Source: Mesorhizobium sp. DCY119 (GTDB lineage: Bacteria > Pseudomonadota > Alphaproteobacteria > Rhizobiales > Rhizobiaceae). From it: a stretch of 64,000 bases of DNA. A program made the position numbers and the translations under genes. Positions within the stretch are counted from its first letter, which is position 1; each line of letters starts with the position of its first letter. The stretch spans positions 1,612,501 to 1,676,500 of the forward strand of contig NZ_CP031834.1 in assembly GCF_003590645.1 (NCBI RefSeq), given 5' to 3'. The notes beneath the pieces are model-generated. The model was not told the origin of the DNA. It did no database searches and was given only the letters and a program-made list of their open reading frames with translations. Shown here piece after piece: positions 25,290-34,346 of this stretch.

Positions 25290-25949
25290 TCACCCAGCCG
25301 GCTGCTTGGTCTTGCGCAGATAGGGCAGGATCGTATCGAAGGCGCCGAAGCGCTTGATGGCGTCTTCGTTGGAGACGGCGGCGGTGATGATGACGTCTTC
25401 GCCCTGCTGCCAGTTGGCGGGCGTCGCGACCTGGTGCTTGGCGGTGAGCTGGATCGAATCGATGGCGCGCAGGATCTCGTTGAAGTTGCGGCCAGTGGTC
25501 ATCGGGTAGGTGAGGATCAGTTTTATCTTCTTGTCCGGGCCGATGACGTAGACCGAGCGCACAGTGGCGTTGTCGGCTGGCGTGCGGCCTTCGGAGCTGT
25601 CGCCGGCGCCCTCCGGCAGCATGTCGTAGAGCTTGGCGATCTTCAGGTCCTTGTCGCCGATCAGCGGGTAGTCGACGCTGAACCCGGTCGCGGTCTTGAT
25701 GTCGTCCTTCCACTTGGCGTGGCTTTCGACCGGATCGACCGAGATGCCGATGATCTTGACGCCGCGCTTGCGGAATTCGCCTTCAAGGCCGGCCATGGTG
25801 CCGAGTTCGGTGGTGCAGACGGGCGTGAAATTCTTCGGGTGCGAGAACAGTACGGCCCAGCCGTCGCCGATCCATTCATGGAACTTGACCATGCCTTGGG
25901 TGGTCTCGGCGGTAAAATCGGGGGCGGTTTCGTTGATGCGCAGGCCCAT
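25290..25949 (-). CDS. 1-Cys peroxiredoxin (Prx6 type)
   Basis: 219 residues. Peroxidatic Cys45 lies in HPKNFTPVCTTELG; no other cysteine is present, so this is a true 1-Cys enzyme. The extended C-terminal domain (MTTGRNFNEILRAIDSIQLT onward) is that of the Prx6 subfamily. It reduces hydrogen and alkyl peroxides in the cytoplasm, with an external thiol as reductant. The start MGLRINETAPDF follows a GAGAGGAG-like site; a longer in-frame start at 26072 is rejected. Confidence 0.93.
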   Translation of the reverse strand: MGLRINETAPDFTAETTQGMVKFHEWIGDGWAVLFSHPKNFTPVCTTELGTMAGLEGEFRKRGVKIIGISVDPVESHAKWKDDIKTATGFSVDYPLIGDKDLKIAKLYDMLPEGAGDSSEGRTPADNATVRSVYVIGPDKKIKLILTYPMTTGRNFNEILRAIDSIQLTAKHQVATPANWQQGEDVIITAAVSNEDAIKRFGAFDTILPYLRKTKQPAG

Positions 25950-26136
25950 GGCTCGCTCCTCTCGGTTCTTAACTATTGATTGGCCGCCCAAGATAGCGCA
26001 ATCCGCGCGATTTTGGAGGCCGAAACGGGCTCTATCAGGTCTTCGGGAGAACGACCAAGGCGGATTTTCCACCTTTGGAGGAAAAACATACTCCTATTGG
26101 GGGAGGGGTTACGCCTTGGCCCTCAAAGGGGAAGCG

Positions 26137-28203
26137 TTAGCGCCCCTCGCGGTACCACATGGAGCCGAGCGCCAGGAGGAGCAGGCCGAGGCCGAAGAAG
26201 CCGCCGAACATCGGCACGCGGCTGACCGATTTCAGCACGCTGTCATTGGTGGTGCGCAGGCCGATCCAGTCGCGGCCGGAGGCTTCCGCCGTGCCGCGCA
26301 CCGGAACCACGCTCGGCACGCTGATGCCAGTGAGGCCGGCGAGCCGGCGCACGCTGCCGCCGCTCGCCTCGACTGCCGGCCGTACGATGTTCTCCGTCGA
26401 GATGACGTCGGCGAATTCCGGCGCGTTGATCGGGCCGATATGGGCGAGCGCGGTGAGATCGCCGTTGGCGACCTGATAGAGGCCGATCTCGTTGGTTTCG
26501 ACGCTGCCGGCGAAGATACCGGGCTCGGATTGTGAAAGCGGCACGGTCATCGCCTTGCCCGAAGGGGTGATGACCTGGGCGGCGCCGGGATCGTCGCTCA
26601 TGGTCTGGCGGCGCACGTCCAGCGTCATGCCCCGGCCGTTGGCGGTGAGGCGTTCTTCCTCGAGTTCAGGTTCCTTCATCAGCCAGTGGGCGATGCGGCG
26701 ATAGAGCGAGACATGCGGGCCGCCGCCCTCGAAGCCGCGCGCCCACAGCCAGCCCTGATCGGACAGGAACATGCCGACACGGCCTTCGCCCTTGCGGTCG
26801 AGCAGCAGCAGCGGACGGTCGTCAGGCCCCTTCATCACCACTTCGCCCTCGGGCCGGTCGATGCCGATGAGGCGGAACCAGCGGCTCCATTTGGGCGGTT
26901 CGGTGCCGGAGCCTTCGAGGCCGCGCGTGACGGGATGGCGTTTGCCGACGTCCGTCAGGCGCGGATAGAAGGCCTGATCGACGACCTCGCCGCTGGGCAT
27001 CGCCGGCAGGGCCGACATCAGCGGCGTGCGCGCGATCGACTGGTCGCCGGCATATTCGGGGCCGGCGGCGATCAGGAGCGCGCCGCCCTTTTCGACATAT
27101 TCGGCGATGTAGTCGTAATAGAGGATCGGCAGCACATCGCGGTGCTGGTAGCGATCGAAGATGATGAGGTCGAAATCGTTGATCTTGTCAACGAAGAGTT
27201 CGCGCGTCGGGAAGGCGATGAGCGACAATTCGTTGATCGGCGTGCCGTCCTGCTTTTCCGGCGGGCGCAGGATGGTGAAGTGGACGAGATCGACCGAGGC
27301 GTCGGACTTGAGCAGGTTGCGCCAGGTGCGCTCGCCGGCATGCGGCTCGCCCGAGACCAGCAGCACGCGCAGGTTTTCGCGAATGCCGTCGACCAGCGCG
27401 ATGGCGCGGTTGTTGGTGTCGGTGAGTTCGCCGTCGACACGTTCGATCTGAAGCTCGACGATGTTGCGGCCGGCAGTCGGGATGGTGATGTCGACCGGCA
27501 TTTCCTGGCCGATCGTCGCGCGCTCGACAGACACCTGCTGGCCGTTGACGGAGACGCGGACGTCGACTTCGCCGGTCGCGCCGCCGGTATCGAGCACGCG
27601 ATAGGTCATGGCCAGCGGCTTGCCGACGATGCCGAATCGCGGGGCTTTTTCGAAGCGGATGCGGCGGTCGCGCTCGTTTTCCTCGCCGGTAATCAGGGCA
27701 TGCAGCGGAGCGTGGAAATTGGGTGCGGCGGGCACATCGTGCACCTGCCCATCGGTGACCATGATGGCGCCGCCGATGCGCGAGGGCGGAACGTCGCGGA
27801 AGGCGCCGTCGAGGGCGGAGAACAGCCGCGTCTGCGTGCGCTCGTCGGCGGCATCGGCCTTGCCGGCCTCGACCACGCGCACCTCGAACTGCTTGAAGCG
27901 GGCAAGCCGTTCCTGCAGCGTGGTGACGGCCTGGTCGGTTTCGGCGGTGCGGTTGCCGATGTCCTGGCTCTGGCTGCGGTCGACGATCAGCGCGACGACG
28001 CTTTGCAGGGGCTCGCGGTCTTCATCGAGCAAAACGGGGTTGATGAGGGCTGCCGCCAATGCGGCCAGTGCTGCAAGGCGCAGCCATCCGCCGCGCTGGC
28101 GGAACCACAGGCCGAGGAGGGCCAAAAGCGCCAACGGCACGATGATGGCGGCGACAAGCGGCCAGCCGAGCAGGGGTTCGAAGGAAAGGGACCAGTTGTT
28201 CAC
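26137..28203 (-). CDS. Membrane protein with VWA-like MIDAS domain and amidotransferase-like fold
   Basis: 688 residues. Two helices lie at the N-terminus (about 14-32 and 40-58). A VWA-like domain follows, with a MIDAS-like DRSQS motif (about 73-77) and a TDG motif (AIMVTDGQVHD). The central region (FDLIIFDRYQHRDVLPILYY, GGALLIAAGPEYAGD) resembles the class I glutamine amidotransferase-like fold seen in these proteins. A C-terminal helix anchors it again. Last gene of the MoxR operon, one base after the DUF4159 gene; probably a periplasmic or membrane partner in a MoxR/Bat-type envelope system. Confidence 0.75.
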   Translation of the reverse strand: MNNWSLSFEPLLGWPLVAAIIVPLALLALLGLWFRQRGGWLRLAALAALAAALINPVLLDEDREPLQSVVALIVDRSQSQDIGNRTAETDQAVTTLQERLARFKQFEVRVVEAGKADAADERTQTRLFSALDGAFRDVPPSRIGGAIMVTDGQVHDVPAAPNFHAPLHALITGEENERDRRIRFEKAPRFGIVGKPLAMTYRVLDTGGATGEVDVRVSVNGQQVSVERATIGQEMPVDITIPTAGRNIVELQIERVDGELTDTNNRAIALVDGIRENLRVLLVSGEPHAGERTWRNLLKSDASVDLVHFTILRPPEKQDGTPINELSLIAFPTRELFVDKINDFDLIIFDRYQHRDVLPILYYDYIAEYVEKGGALLIAAGPEYAGDQSIARTPLMSALPAMPSGEVVDQAFYPRLTDVGKRHPVTRGLEGSGTEPPKWSRWFRLIGIDRPEGEVVMKGPDDRPLLLLDRKGEGRVGMFLSDQGWLWARGFEGGGPHVSLYRRIAHWLMKEPELEEERLTANGRGMTLDVRRQTMSDDPGAAQVITPSGKAMTVPLSQSEPGIFAGSVETNEIGLYQVANGDLTALAHIGPINAPEFADVISTENIVRPAVEASGGSVRRLAGLTGISVPSVVPVRGTAEASGRDWIGLRTTNDSVLKSVSRVPMFGGFFGLGLLLLALGSMWYREGR

Positions 28204-28204
28204 G

Positions 28205-31024
28205 CTACTGCCCCAGCCTTTCGAGCAGCACCGGCACGTGGACCTGATCGGATTTGTAGTTGCCGGTCAGCATGTACATGACGATGTTGACGCCGGCGCG
28301 GTAGGCATAGATGCGCTGCATCGGGTCGGCCGGCACGGTCGGCAGCATCGGCTCGCCATTGGCGTCGATGGCCCATGCGCCGGCGAAATCATTGGCGGTG
28401 ATCATGATCGGGGTGACGCCGTCGCCGGTGCGCACGGGGCGATGCTCGGGATTGGTCGCCTCGGCCGAGGCTTCCACCCAAAGTGGGCTACCGTTGAAGC
28501 GCCCGGGGAAATCCGGAAGGATGAAGAAGGATTTGGTCAGGACGTGGTCGGCCGGCACCGGCTCCAGCGGCGGCACGTTGAGATTGCCGAGGATGTCGCG
28601 CAGCCGCTCGGTCGCGGGGCTGGCGGAGCCGGCGTCGATGCCGGTCGAATACTGGTCGCGCGTGTCGAACAGCACCGTGCCGCCCTGCTGCATATAGGCG
28701 TCGATGCGAGCGATCGCCTGCTCGGTCGGCATGGCCGCGTTCGGGTCGATCGGCCAATAGATGATCGGGTAGAAGGAAAGCTCGTCCTTCGCGATGTCGA
28801 CGCCGGCCGGCTTGCCCGGCTCGAGTGCCGTCTTGTCGATGAGGAAGCGCGACAGGCCGTCGAGGCCGGCGCGGCTGATGGCGTCGATGGAGGCGTCGCC
28901 GGTCAGCACATAGGCGAGGCGGGTGGTCGAGACCGCGTCGATGGCCTCGGCGTCGCCCGGCTTGGCATCCTGCGCCATGGCATGCGAGGAGAGCGCGAAC
29001 ATGGCGCCGGCGGCAAGCAGGATGACGGCGGCTGAGCCTGCCGCTCTTGCTGCCTTGCGGCGACGGTTGAACATGCCGCCCATCCAGAAGACGGCGAGGG
29101 TGTCGAGAAGCATCAGCAACAGGGCAGCAGCCACGAGCGGACCTTTCAGATCCCGGGATTCGTCGAAAGCATAGCGCATTTCGGTGACCGGCGCTGCGAC
29201 CTGCGGACGGACGAGCGGGGTGAAGGCGGCATCGGCGCCAAGCAGGTTGTGGGCAACGACGCCTTCCTCGCTGCCATAGAGGCCGGGCGGGTTTTCGATG
29301 GTGACGGGTGCGGGGCCTTGTCCGACGGTCAGCGGCCGGGCATCGGGCGTCGGCGGCACGAGCGCGCCATTGGCGGCGATCATGCGGTAAGGGGCCAGCG
29401 AGGCAATCTGGCCCTCGGCATTCGCGGCAGCGGAACCCTGATTGCGTGAAAGCTGGACGAGACGGCGCAGCATCTCGACGAAGCTGCCTGAGATCGGCAG
29501 GTTGGACCACGTCGCTTCCGGCGTGATGTGGAAGAGGACGACGGTGCCTTTTTCGCGCTTCGCCCCGGTGACCAGCGGCGTGCCGTCGGCAAGGCTTGCC
29601 CAGGTGCGCTCGACGATATCCGCGGTCGGCTCGGCCAGCACCTGACGGCTGACGGTGACCTCGGAGGGTGGGGTCAGGTCGGCAAACGGGCCGGCTGGGA
29701 ACTCGGCCACGGCCTGCGGCTCGGTCCAGGACAGCGCGCCGCCGAGCGAGCGTTCGCCGAGGCGCAAGCGCACAGGCAGAAGCTCTTCGTCATTGCCGGC
29801 TGCAGCGAGGCGCGAGCCGGCGAAGCGGACCAGCGTGCCGCCATTGTCGACCCATTCGATGAGTTTCTGGCGTGCAGCGTCTGGGATGGTGCCGACGTCG
29901 GCCATGACGATCATCGCCGGCTTCTGGTCAAGAAGCTGCGGGATGGCGTCGGCAAGGTCGGGGCTACGGGGCTCGACCAGATCGGCGAAAGGCTCGAGTG
30001 CGCGGCGGATGTAATAGAGCGGCGACAGCAGCGGCTGGGCCTGATCGGCCTCGGACTGGGAGAGCAGGCCGACGCGGCGGCGCTTGGAGCTTTCATCCAG
30101 CACGCGCACGGCTCCGGCCTGGTTTTCGCCGTCGATGGCGATCGCTGCGAAATCGTTGCGCAGTTCGAACGGCACCTGCATCTGGCCTGTCGCCGTCGTT
30201 TCGCCGGCGCCGAAGGTGAGTGCGGCATCGGCGATGCGGCGGCCCTTGTCGTCGAAGGCTCCGGCGGTGACCTGACGCGGGCCGGCATCGCCGGGCGGGC
30301 GAATGGCGGTTAGCGCAAAACCTTCGAGCTGGTTTTCGGCGGCCTTCAGCCCGACCGTGTTGAGCCGGTCGGGAACGACCCAGACGACGTCGGCGGGGTT
30401 CTTGCCGAGCAGGGTGTTGAAGGCGGCTTCGTCGCCCTGGGCCGCTAGGCCGTCGGCAAGGATGGCGACGCTGGCGCCGGGCAGCGCTTCAAGCGCTGCG
30501 GCGACCCGCGCATAGACGGCCGGGCGATCGGTCGGAACCGGGCGCGGCTTGGTGGCGCGCAGCTTGTCGCGGGCGGCTTCGGCGTCAAAGGGACCGATCT
30601 CGGCATTCGGCTTTTCGGCAGTGAAGGCGAGCAGAACCGGCACGCCGGTAGAGTTGGCATCGCCGATCAGGCGCTCTGCGGTGGCGACGCGGCGGTCCCA
30701 GTCGGGCGCGCTCGCCCAGTCATTGTCGATGACCAGCGCCAGCGCGCTGCCATTCGTGGGCAGCTTTTCGCGCGGGTTGAACACCGGCTCGGCCAGCGCC
30801 ATGACGACGAGTGCCGCCATCAGAAGGCGCAGCAGCGTCAGCCACCACGGGCTCTGATGCGGCGTTTCCTCGCGCTTCAGGACGCGGGCGAGAATCTTCA
30901 GCGGCGGAAACACTTCCGTCTGCGGTTTCGGCGGCGTCAGGCGCAGCAGCCACCAGATGACCGGCAGCGCGAGCAGGCCCCAGAGGATGGCCGGAAAGCC
31001 GAAGGAAAGCGGGAGCCAGCTCAT
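28205..31024 (-). CDS. BatA-like membrane protein with C-terminal DUF4159 domain
   Basis: 939 residues. The N-terminal BatA segment (FGFPAILWGLLALPVIWWLL, then PWWLTLLRLLMAALVVMALA) is followed by a degenerate VWA-like region in which the MIDAS becomes DNDWA. A large periplasmic region comes next, then two membrane helices near residues 625-665. The DUF4159 domain (about 700-939) begins TTRLAYVLTGDASIDAISRA. The start overlaps the end of the DUF58 gene by 4 bases. The domain order is standard for alphaproteobacterial Bat-type operons; the biochemical role is unknown. Confidence 0.85.
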   Translation of the reverse strand: MSWLPLSFGFPAILWGLLALPVIWWLLRLTPPKPQTEVFPPLKILARVLKREETPHQSPWWLTLLRLLMAALVVMALAEPVFNPREKLPTNGSALALVIDNDWASAPDWDRRVATAERLIGDANSTGVPVLLAFTAEKPNAEIGPFDAEAARDKLRATKPRPVPTDRPAVYARVAAALEALPGASVAILADGLAAQGDEAAFNTLLGKNPADVVWVVPDRLNTVGLKAAENQLEGFALTAIRPPGDAGPRQVTAGAFDDKGRRIADAALTFGAGETTATGQMQVPFELRNDFAAIAIDGENQAGAVRVLDESSKRRRVGLLSQSEADQAQPLLSPLYYIRRALEPFADLVEPRSPDLADAIPQLLDQKPAMIVMADVGTIPDAARQKLIEWVDNGGTLVRFAGSRLAAAGNDEELLPVRLRLGERSLGGALSWTEPQAVAEFPAGPFADLTPPSEVTVSRQVLAEPTADIVERTWASLADGTPLVTGAKREKGTVVLFHITPEATWSNLPISGSFVEMLRRLVQLSRNQGSAAANAEGQIASLAPYRMIAANGALVPPTPDARPLTVGQGPAPVTIENPPGLYGSEEGVVAHNLLGADAAFTPLVRPQVAAPVTEMRYAFDESRDLKGPLVAAALLLMLLDTLAVFWMGGMFNRRRKAARAAGSAAVILLAAGAMFALSSHAMAQDAKPGDAEAIDAVSTTRLAYVLTGDASIDAISRAGLDGLSRFLIDKTALEPGKPAGVDIAKDELSFYPIIYWPIDPNAAMPTEQAIARIDAYMQQGGTVLFDTRDQYSTGIDAGSASPATERLRDILGNLNVPPLEPVPADHVLTKSFFILPDFPGRFNGSPLWVEASAEATNPEHRPVRTGDGVTPIMITANDFAGAWAIDANGEPMLPTVPADPMQRIYAYRAGVNIVMYMLTGNYKSDQVHVPVLLERLGQ

Positions 31025-31938
31025 GCGCGGACCCCGGAAGCGTAGCCGCCATCGGCGGTCAGCGCCATGTGAATGCGCACAAGCGCATCGGAAGCGAGGC
31101 GGTCGGTGTGGTTGACGGTGTAGCTCCAGCCGAGACGCTTGCACCAGGCGGCCAGCTCATGGCGGCGGGCGGCATAGAGTCGCTGATACTCCTCGCTCAG
31201 CATTTCGGCACGGCCGGCGGTCAGCTTGTCGCCGGTCTCGGGATCGGTGAACTCGGTGCGGCCGGCATAGGGAAAGCTCTCTTCGGCCGGATCGGCGATC
31301 TCGATCAGATGCGCGCGCACGCCGTGACGGGCGAGCACGTCGAGCCATTCCTGGGTTTCCTCGACGGGATCGAGGAAGTCGCTGGCGATAACGATGTCGG
31401 AAAAGCGGCGGATGGCGGTGAGGTCAGGCCGTGCCGGCAGGCTGGAGGCGTGGGACAGGTGTCCGGCAAGCCGCTCGGCACCGTTGCGGGCGGTGAAAGG
31501 GTCGGTGAGGCCGGGCCAGGCGATGCGCTCGCCGCTGCGCGACAGAAGCTCGGCCAGCGCCAGCGTGATCACCAATGCGCGCGATTCCTTGGAAACGCTG
31601 GCCGTGGTCGATTTGTAGAGCATGGAAGCTGAAGGATCGGCCCAGAGCCAGACGGTATGGGCTGCCTCCCATTCGCGGTCGCGGACATAGGTGTGGTCAT
31701 CGCGGGCCGAGCGGCGCCAGTCGATGCGCGACATCGCTTCGCCCTCGACATAGGGCCGGAACTGCCAGAAATTCTCGCCGATGCCGCGCTTGCGGCGGCC
31801 GTGCCAGCCGCCGATGACGGTGTTGACGACGCGGCGGGCCTCGATCAGCAGGTCGGGAACAAGCGAAGCACGCAGCCTTGCGCGGGCAAGGGCGTCTCGC
31901 GTGCCGACCGGGGAGGAGGCCTCGCCGATGCGTGCCAT
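31021..31938 (-). CDS. DUF58 protein of the MoxR operon
   Basis: 305 residues. The DUF58 signature lies at FRPYVEGEAMSRIDWRRSAR, preceded by GWHGRRKRGIGENFWQ. A VWA-like fold follows, with DPSAS as a MIDAS-like motif. It overlaps the MoxR gene by one base and the BatA-like gene by four, so it is translationally coupled. DUF58 proteins accompany MoxR ATPases and are thought to link the ATPase to membrane VWA partners. Confidence 0.9.
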   Translation of the reverse strand: MARIGEASSPVGTRDALARARLRASLVPDLLIEARRVVNTVIGGWHGRRKRGIGENFWQFRPYVEGEAMSRIDWRRSARDDHTYVRDREWEAAHTVWLWADPSASMLYKSTTASVSKESRALVITLALAELLSRSGERIAWPGLTDPFTARNGAERLAGHLSHASSLPARPDLTAIRRFSDIVIASDFLDPVEETQEWLDVLARHGVRAHLIEIADPAEESFPYAGRTEFTDPETGDKLTAGRAEMLSEEYQRLYAARRHELAAWCKRLGWSYTVNHTDRLASDALVRIHMALTADGGYASGVRA

Positions 31939-32942
31939 CAGACCCCTTTCACCAGCCGGGCGACGACATCGCGCACGCTCATGCCTTCGGCGCGGGCGGC
32001 GAATGTCAGCGCCATGCGGTGCTGCAACACGGGTTCAGCCAATGCCTTGACGTCGTCGATGGAGGGGGCAAGACGCCCTTCATAGAGCGCGCGGGCACGG
32101 GCGCAGAGCGTCAGCGCCTGGCTGGCGCGCGGGCCAGGGCCCCAGGCGACATGCTTGTCGGTCTCGGCATTGCCCTGACCTGGACGGGCGGAGCGGACGA
32201 GATCGAGGATCGCCTCGACCACGCTTTCGGGCACCGGCATGCGGCGGATAAGCTGCTGGATTTCCTGGAGCCGCGAAGGCGTCAGCACATTCGCGGCCTT
32301 GGCGTCTTCGACGCCGGTGGTTTCGAGCAGGATGCGGCGCTCGGCCTCGATGTCCGGGTAGAGAATATCGATCTGCATCAGGAAGCGGTCGAGCTGAGCT
32401 TCGGGTAGGGGATAGGTGCCTTCCTGCTCCAGCGGGTTCTGGGTGGCCAGAACGTGGAAGGGGGCGGGCAGATCGTGGCGCGCGCCGGCTATGGTGACGT
32501 GGTATTCCTGCATCGACTGCAGCAGCGCCGACTGGGTGCGCGGCGAGGCGCGGTTGATTTCGTCGGCCATCAGCAATTGCGCGAAGATCGGGCCGGGAAT
32601 GAAGCGGAAGGAGCGCTTGCCGGCCTCGTCCTGCTCCATCACTTCGGAACCGAGAATATCGGACGGCATCAAATCGGGCGTGAACTGGACGCGGCGGGCA
32701 TCCATGCCGAGAACGATGCCCAAAGTCTCGACCAGCTTGGTCTTGGCAAGGCCGGGAACGCCGACCAGAAGCGCGTGGCCGCCAGCCAGCAGGGCGACGA
32801 GCGTGCGCTCGACCACGCTTTCCTGGCCGAAAATGACCTTGCCGACGCCGTCGCGGACCTTGGAGATGTCAGCCAGTGCCGTTTCGGCCTGCGCCACCAT
32901 TTCCTTTTCGCCGATCGATGGGTCCTTGACGATTATGCTCAT
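31938..32942 (-). CDS. MoxR-family AAA+ ATPase
   Basis: 334 residues. Walker A GVPGLAKTK (61-69), Walker B LLMADEINRA, sensor 1 VLATQNPLEQEGTYPLPEAQ and the MoxR-type pre-sensor-1 insertion are all present. MoxR ATPases act as chaperones for the maturation of metalloenzymes or envelope complexes. It is the first gene of the four-gene operon ending at 26137. The 33-kb genes on the plus strand are divergent, so the 130-base gap holds both promoters. Confidence 0.93.
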   Translation of the reverse strand: MSIIVKDPSIGEKEMVAQAETALADISKVRDGVGKVIFGQESVVERTLVALLAGGHALLVGVPGLAKTKLVETLGIVLGMDARRVQFTPDLMPSDILGSEVMEQDEAGKRSFRFIPGPIFAQLLMADEINRASPRTQSALLQSMQEYHVTIAGARHDLPAPFHVLATQNPLEQEGTYPLPEAQLDRFLMQIDILYPDIEAERRILLETTGVEDAKAANVLTPSRLQEIQQLIRRMPVPESVVEAILDLVRSARPGQGNAETDKHVAWGPGPRASQALTLCARARALYEGRLAPSIDDVKALAEPVLQHRMALTFAARAEGMSVRDVVARLVKGV

Positions 32943-33080
32943 GCCGCTTCGATCCTCGTTTGTCTGGAACGTCGGCCGGCAACGTCCAGTGCCGCGATTC
33001 GCACGCCTATGGTGCCATTGAATGAACTTAAATCACTCATCTAGGCTGACAAGCGCAACAACAGTGACTATTTCGTGACC

Positions 33081-33710
33081 ATGACCAAAGTCGAAGATCA
33101 TCGTGAACAGACCCTGACCAGCGTTGCCGACACCGCCGGGCTGTCGGCGCTGATCTCACGCGCGGCCCGCGCAGGCAAGGGTCTGCCGCCGGTCGAGCGC
33201 TGGAATCCCGACTTCTGCGGTGATCTCGACATGGAGATCCGGCCGGACGGGACCTGGTTCTATCTCGGCACGCCGATCGGGCGCATGCCGCTGGTGCAAC
33301 TGTTCTCGACGGTGCTGCGCAAGGACGCCGACGGCAAGACCTATCTCGTCACGCCGGTGGAAAAGGTCGGCATCAGGGTGGTCGATGCGCCGTTCGTTGC
33401 GGTCGAGATGAACGTCTCGGGTAAAGGCAACGGGCAGGTCATCACCTTCCGCACCAATGTCGGCGATGTCGTTGAAGCGGGGCCGGAACATCCGCTGCGT
33501 TTCGTTGACGAGGACGACACCGGCGGTCTGAAGCCCTATGTGCTGGTGCGCGGAAGGCTGGAAGCGCTGGTAGCGCGGCCGGTGATGTATGAACTGGTCG
33601 AACATGGCGAGGAAATCGAGATCGATGGCGAGTTGATGTTTGCGGTGCGGGCAGGGGGCGAGGTCTATCCGATCATGCCGGCCGAGAAACTCCGGCGGTT
33701 GAGCGCCTGA
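33081..33710 (+). CDS. DUF1285 family protein
   Basis: 209 residues. It resembles the DUF1285 family (PPVERWNPDFCGDLDMEIRP, DGTWFYLGTPIGRMPLVQLF, then FRTNVGDVVEAGPEHPLRF), a small soluble two-domain fold of unknown function. The ATG at 33081 was preferred over a GTG six bases upstream; no strong ribosome site is visible for either. It heads a run of three tightly spaced plus-strand genes with the CoA pyrophosphatase and the CCA-adding enzyme, an order common in Rhizobiales. Confidence 0.8.
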   Translation: MTKVEDHREQTLTSVADTAGLSALISRAARAGKGLPPVERWNPDFCGDLDMEIRPDGTWFYLGTPIGRMPLVQLFSTVLRKDADGKTYLVTPVEKVGIRVVDAPFVAVEMNVSGKGNGQVITFRTNVGDVVEAGPEHPLRFVDEDDTGGLKPYVLVRGRLEALVARPVMYELVEHGEEIEIDGELMFAVRAGGEVYPIMPAEKLRRLSA

Positions 33711-33713
33711 GCC

Positions 33714-34346
33714 ATGGACAACGCAGTCGCAACGCATTTTTCGGCTCTCGATTTCCGCAGGCGTGTGGAGCGGGAGCGCGAGCCGGAACCGGACCCGGAC
33801 TATGGCGACCATCGCTTCAATCCGGGTTTTGGCCATCTGATCCGCCGCGATAATCTGCGTGACGCTGCCGTGTTGATCCCCGTAGTAGATCATGGCGACG
33901 AGGCCAGCGTGATCCTGACCAAGCGCACGGAAAAACTGCGCAATCATTCGGGGCAGGTGGCGTTTCCGGGTGGTCGCATCGACCCGACCGACCCGACGCC
34001 GGAGTTTGCCGCACTGCGCGAGACGGTTGAGGAAATCGGGCTGGGCGAGGATCATGTCGAGGTCGTCGGGCGCATGCCCGATTATGTTGCCGGCAGTGGT
34101 TACCGCATCGCGCCGGTGCTTGGCATCGTGCGGCCGGGGTTTCATCTAACGATCAATCCGCATGAAGTGGATACGGCCTTCGAAGTGCCGCTGCGTTTCC
34201 TCATGGACCCCGCCAACCACCACCAGAGCAGCCGGATGTGGAACGACAAGGAATGGGTCTATTACGATATGCCCTATGGCGGCCAGCGCATCTGGGGCGT
34301 CACCGCCGGCATCATCCGCACGCTTTATGAAAGGCTCTATGCATGA
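33714..34346 (+). CDS. NUDIX hydrolase, CoA pyrophosphatase-like
   Basis: 210 residues. The Nudix box occupies 86-110 (GGRIDPTDPTPEFAALRETV, then EEIGL). It is preceded by the UPF0035 signature of CoA diphosphatases (ILTKRTEKLRNHSGQVAFPG). It probably cleaves CoA or oxidised CoA to phosphopantetheine and adenosine 3',5'-bisphosphate. It starts 3 bases after the DUF1285 stop and overlaps the next gene by 4 bases. Confidence 0.9.
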   Translation: MDNAVATHFSALDFRRRVEREREPEPDPDYGDHRFNPGFGHLIRRDNLRDAAVLIPVVDHGDEASVILTKRTEKLRNHSGQVAFPGGRIDPTDPTPEFAALRETVEEIGLGEDHVEVVGRMPDYVAGSGYRIAPVLGIVRPGFHLTINPHEVDTAFEVPLRFLMDPANHHQSSRMWNDKEWVYYDMPYGGQRIWGVTAGIIRTLYERLYA

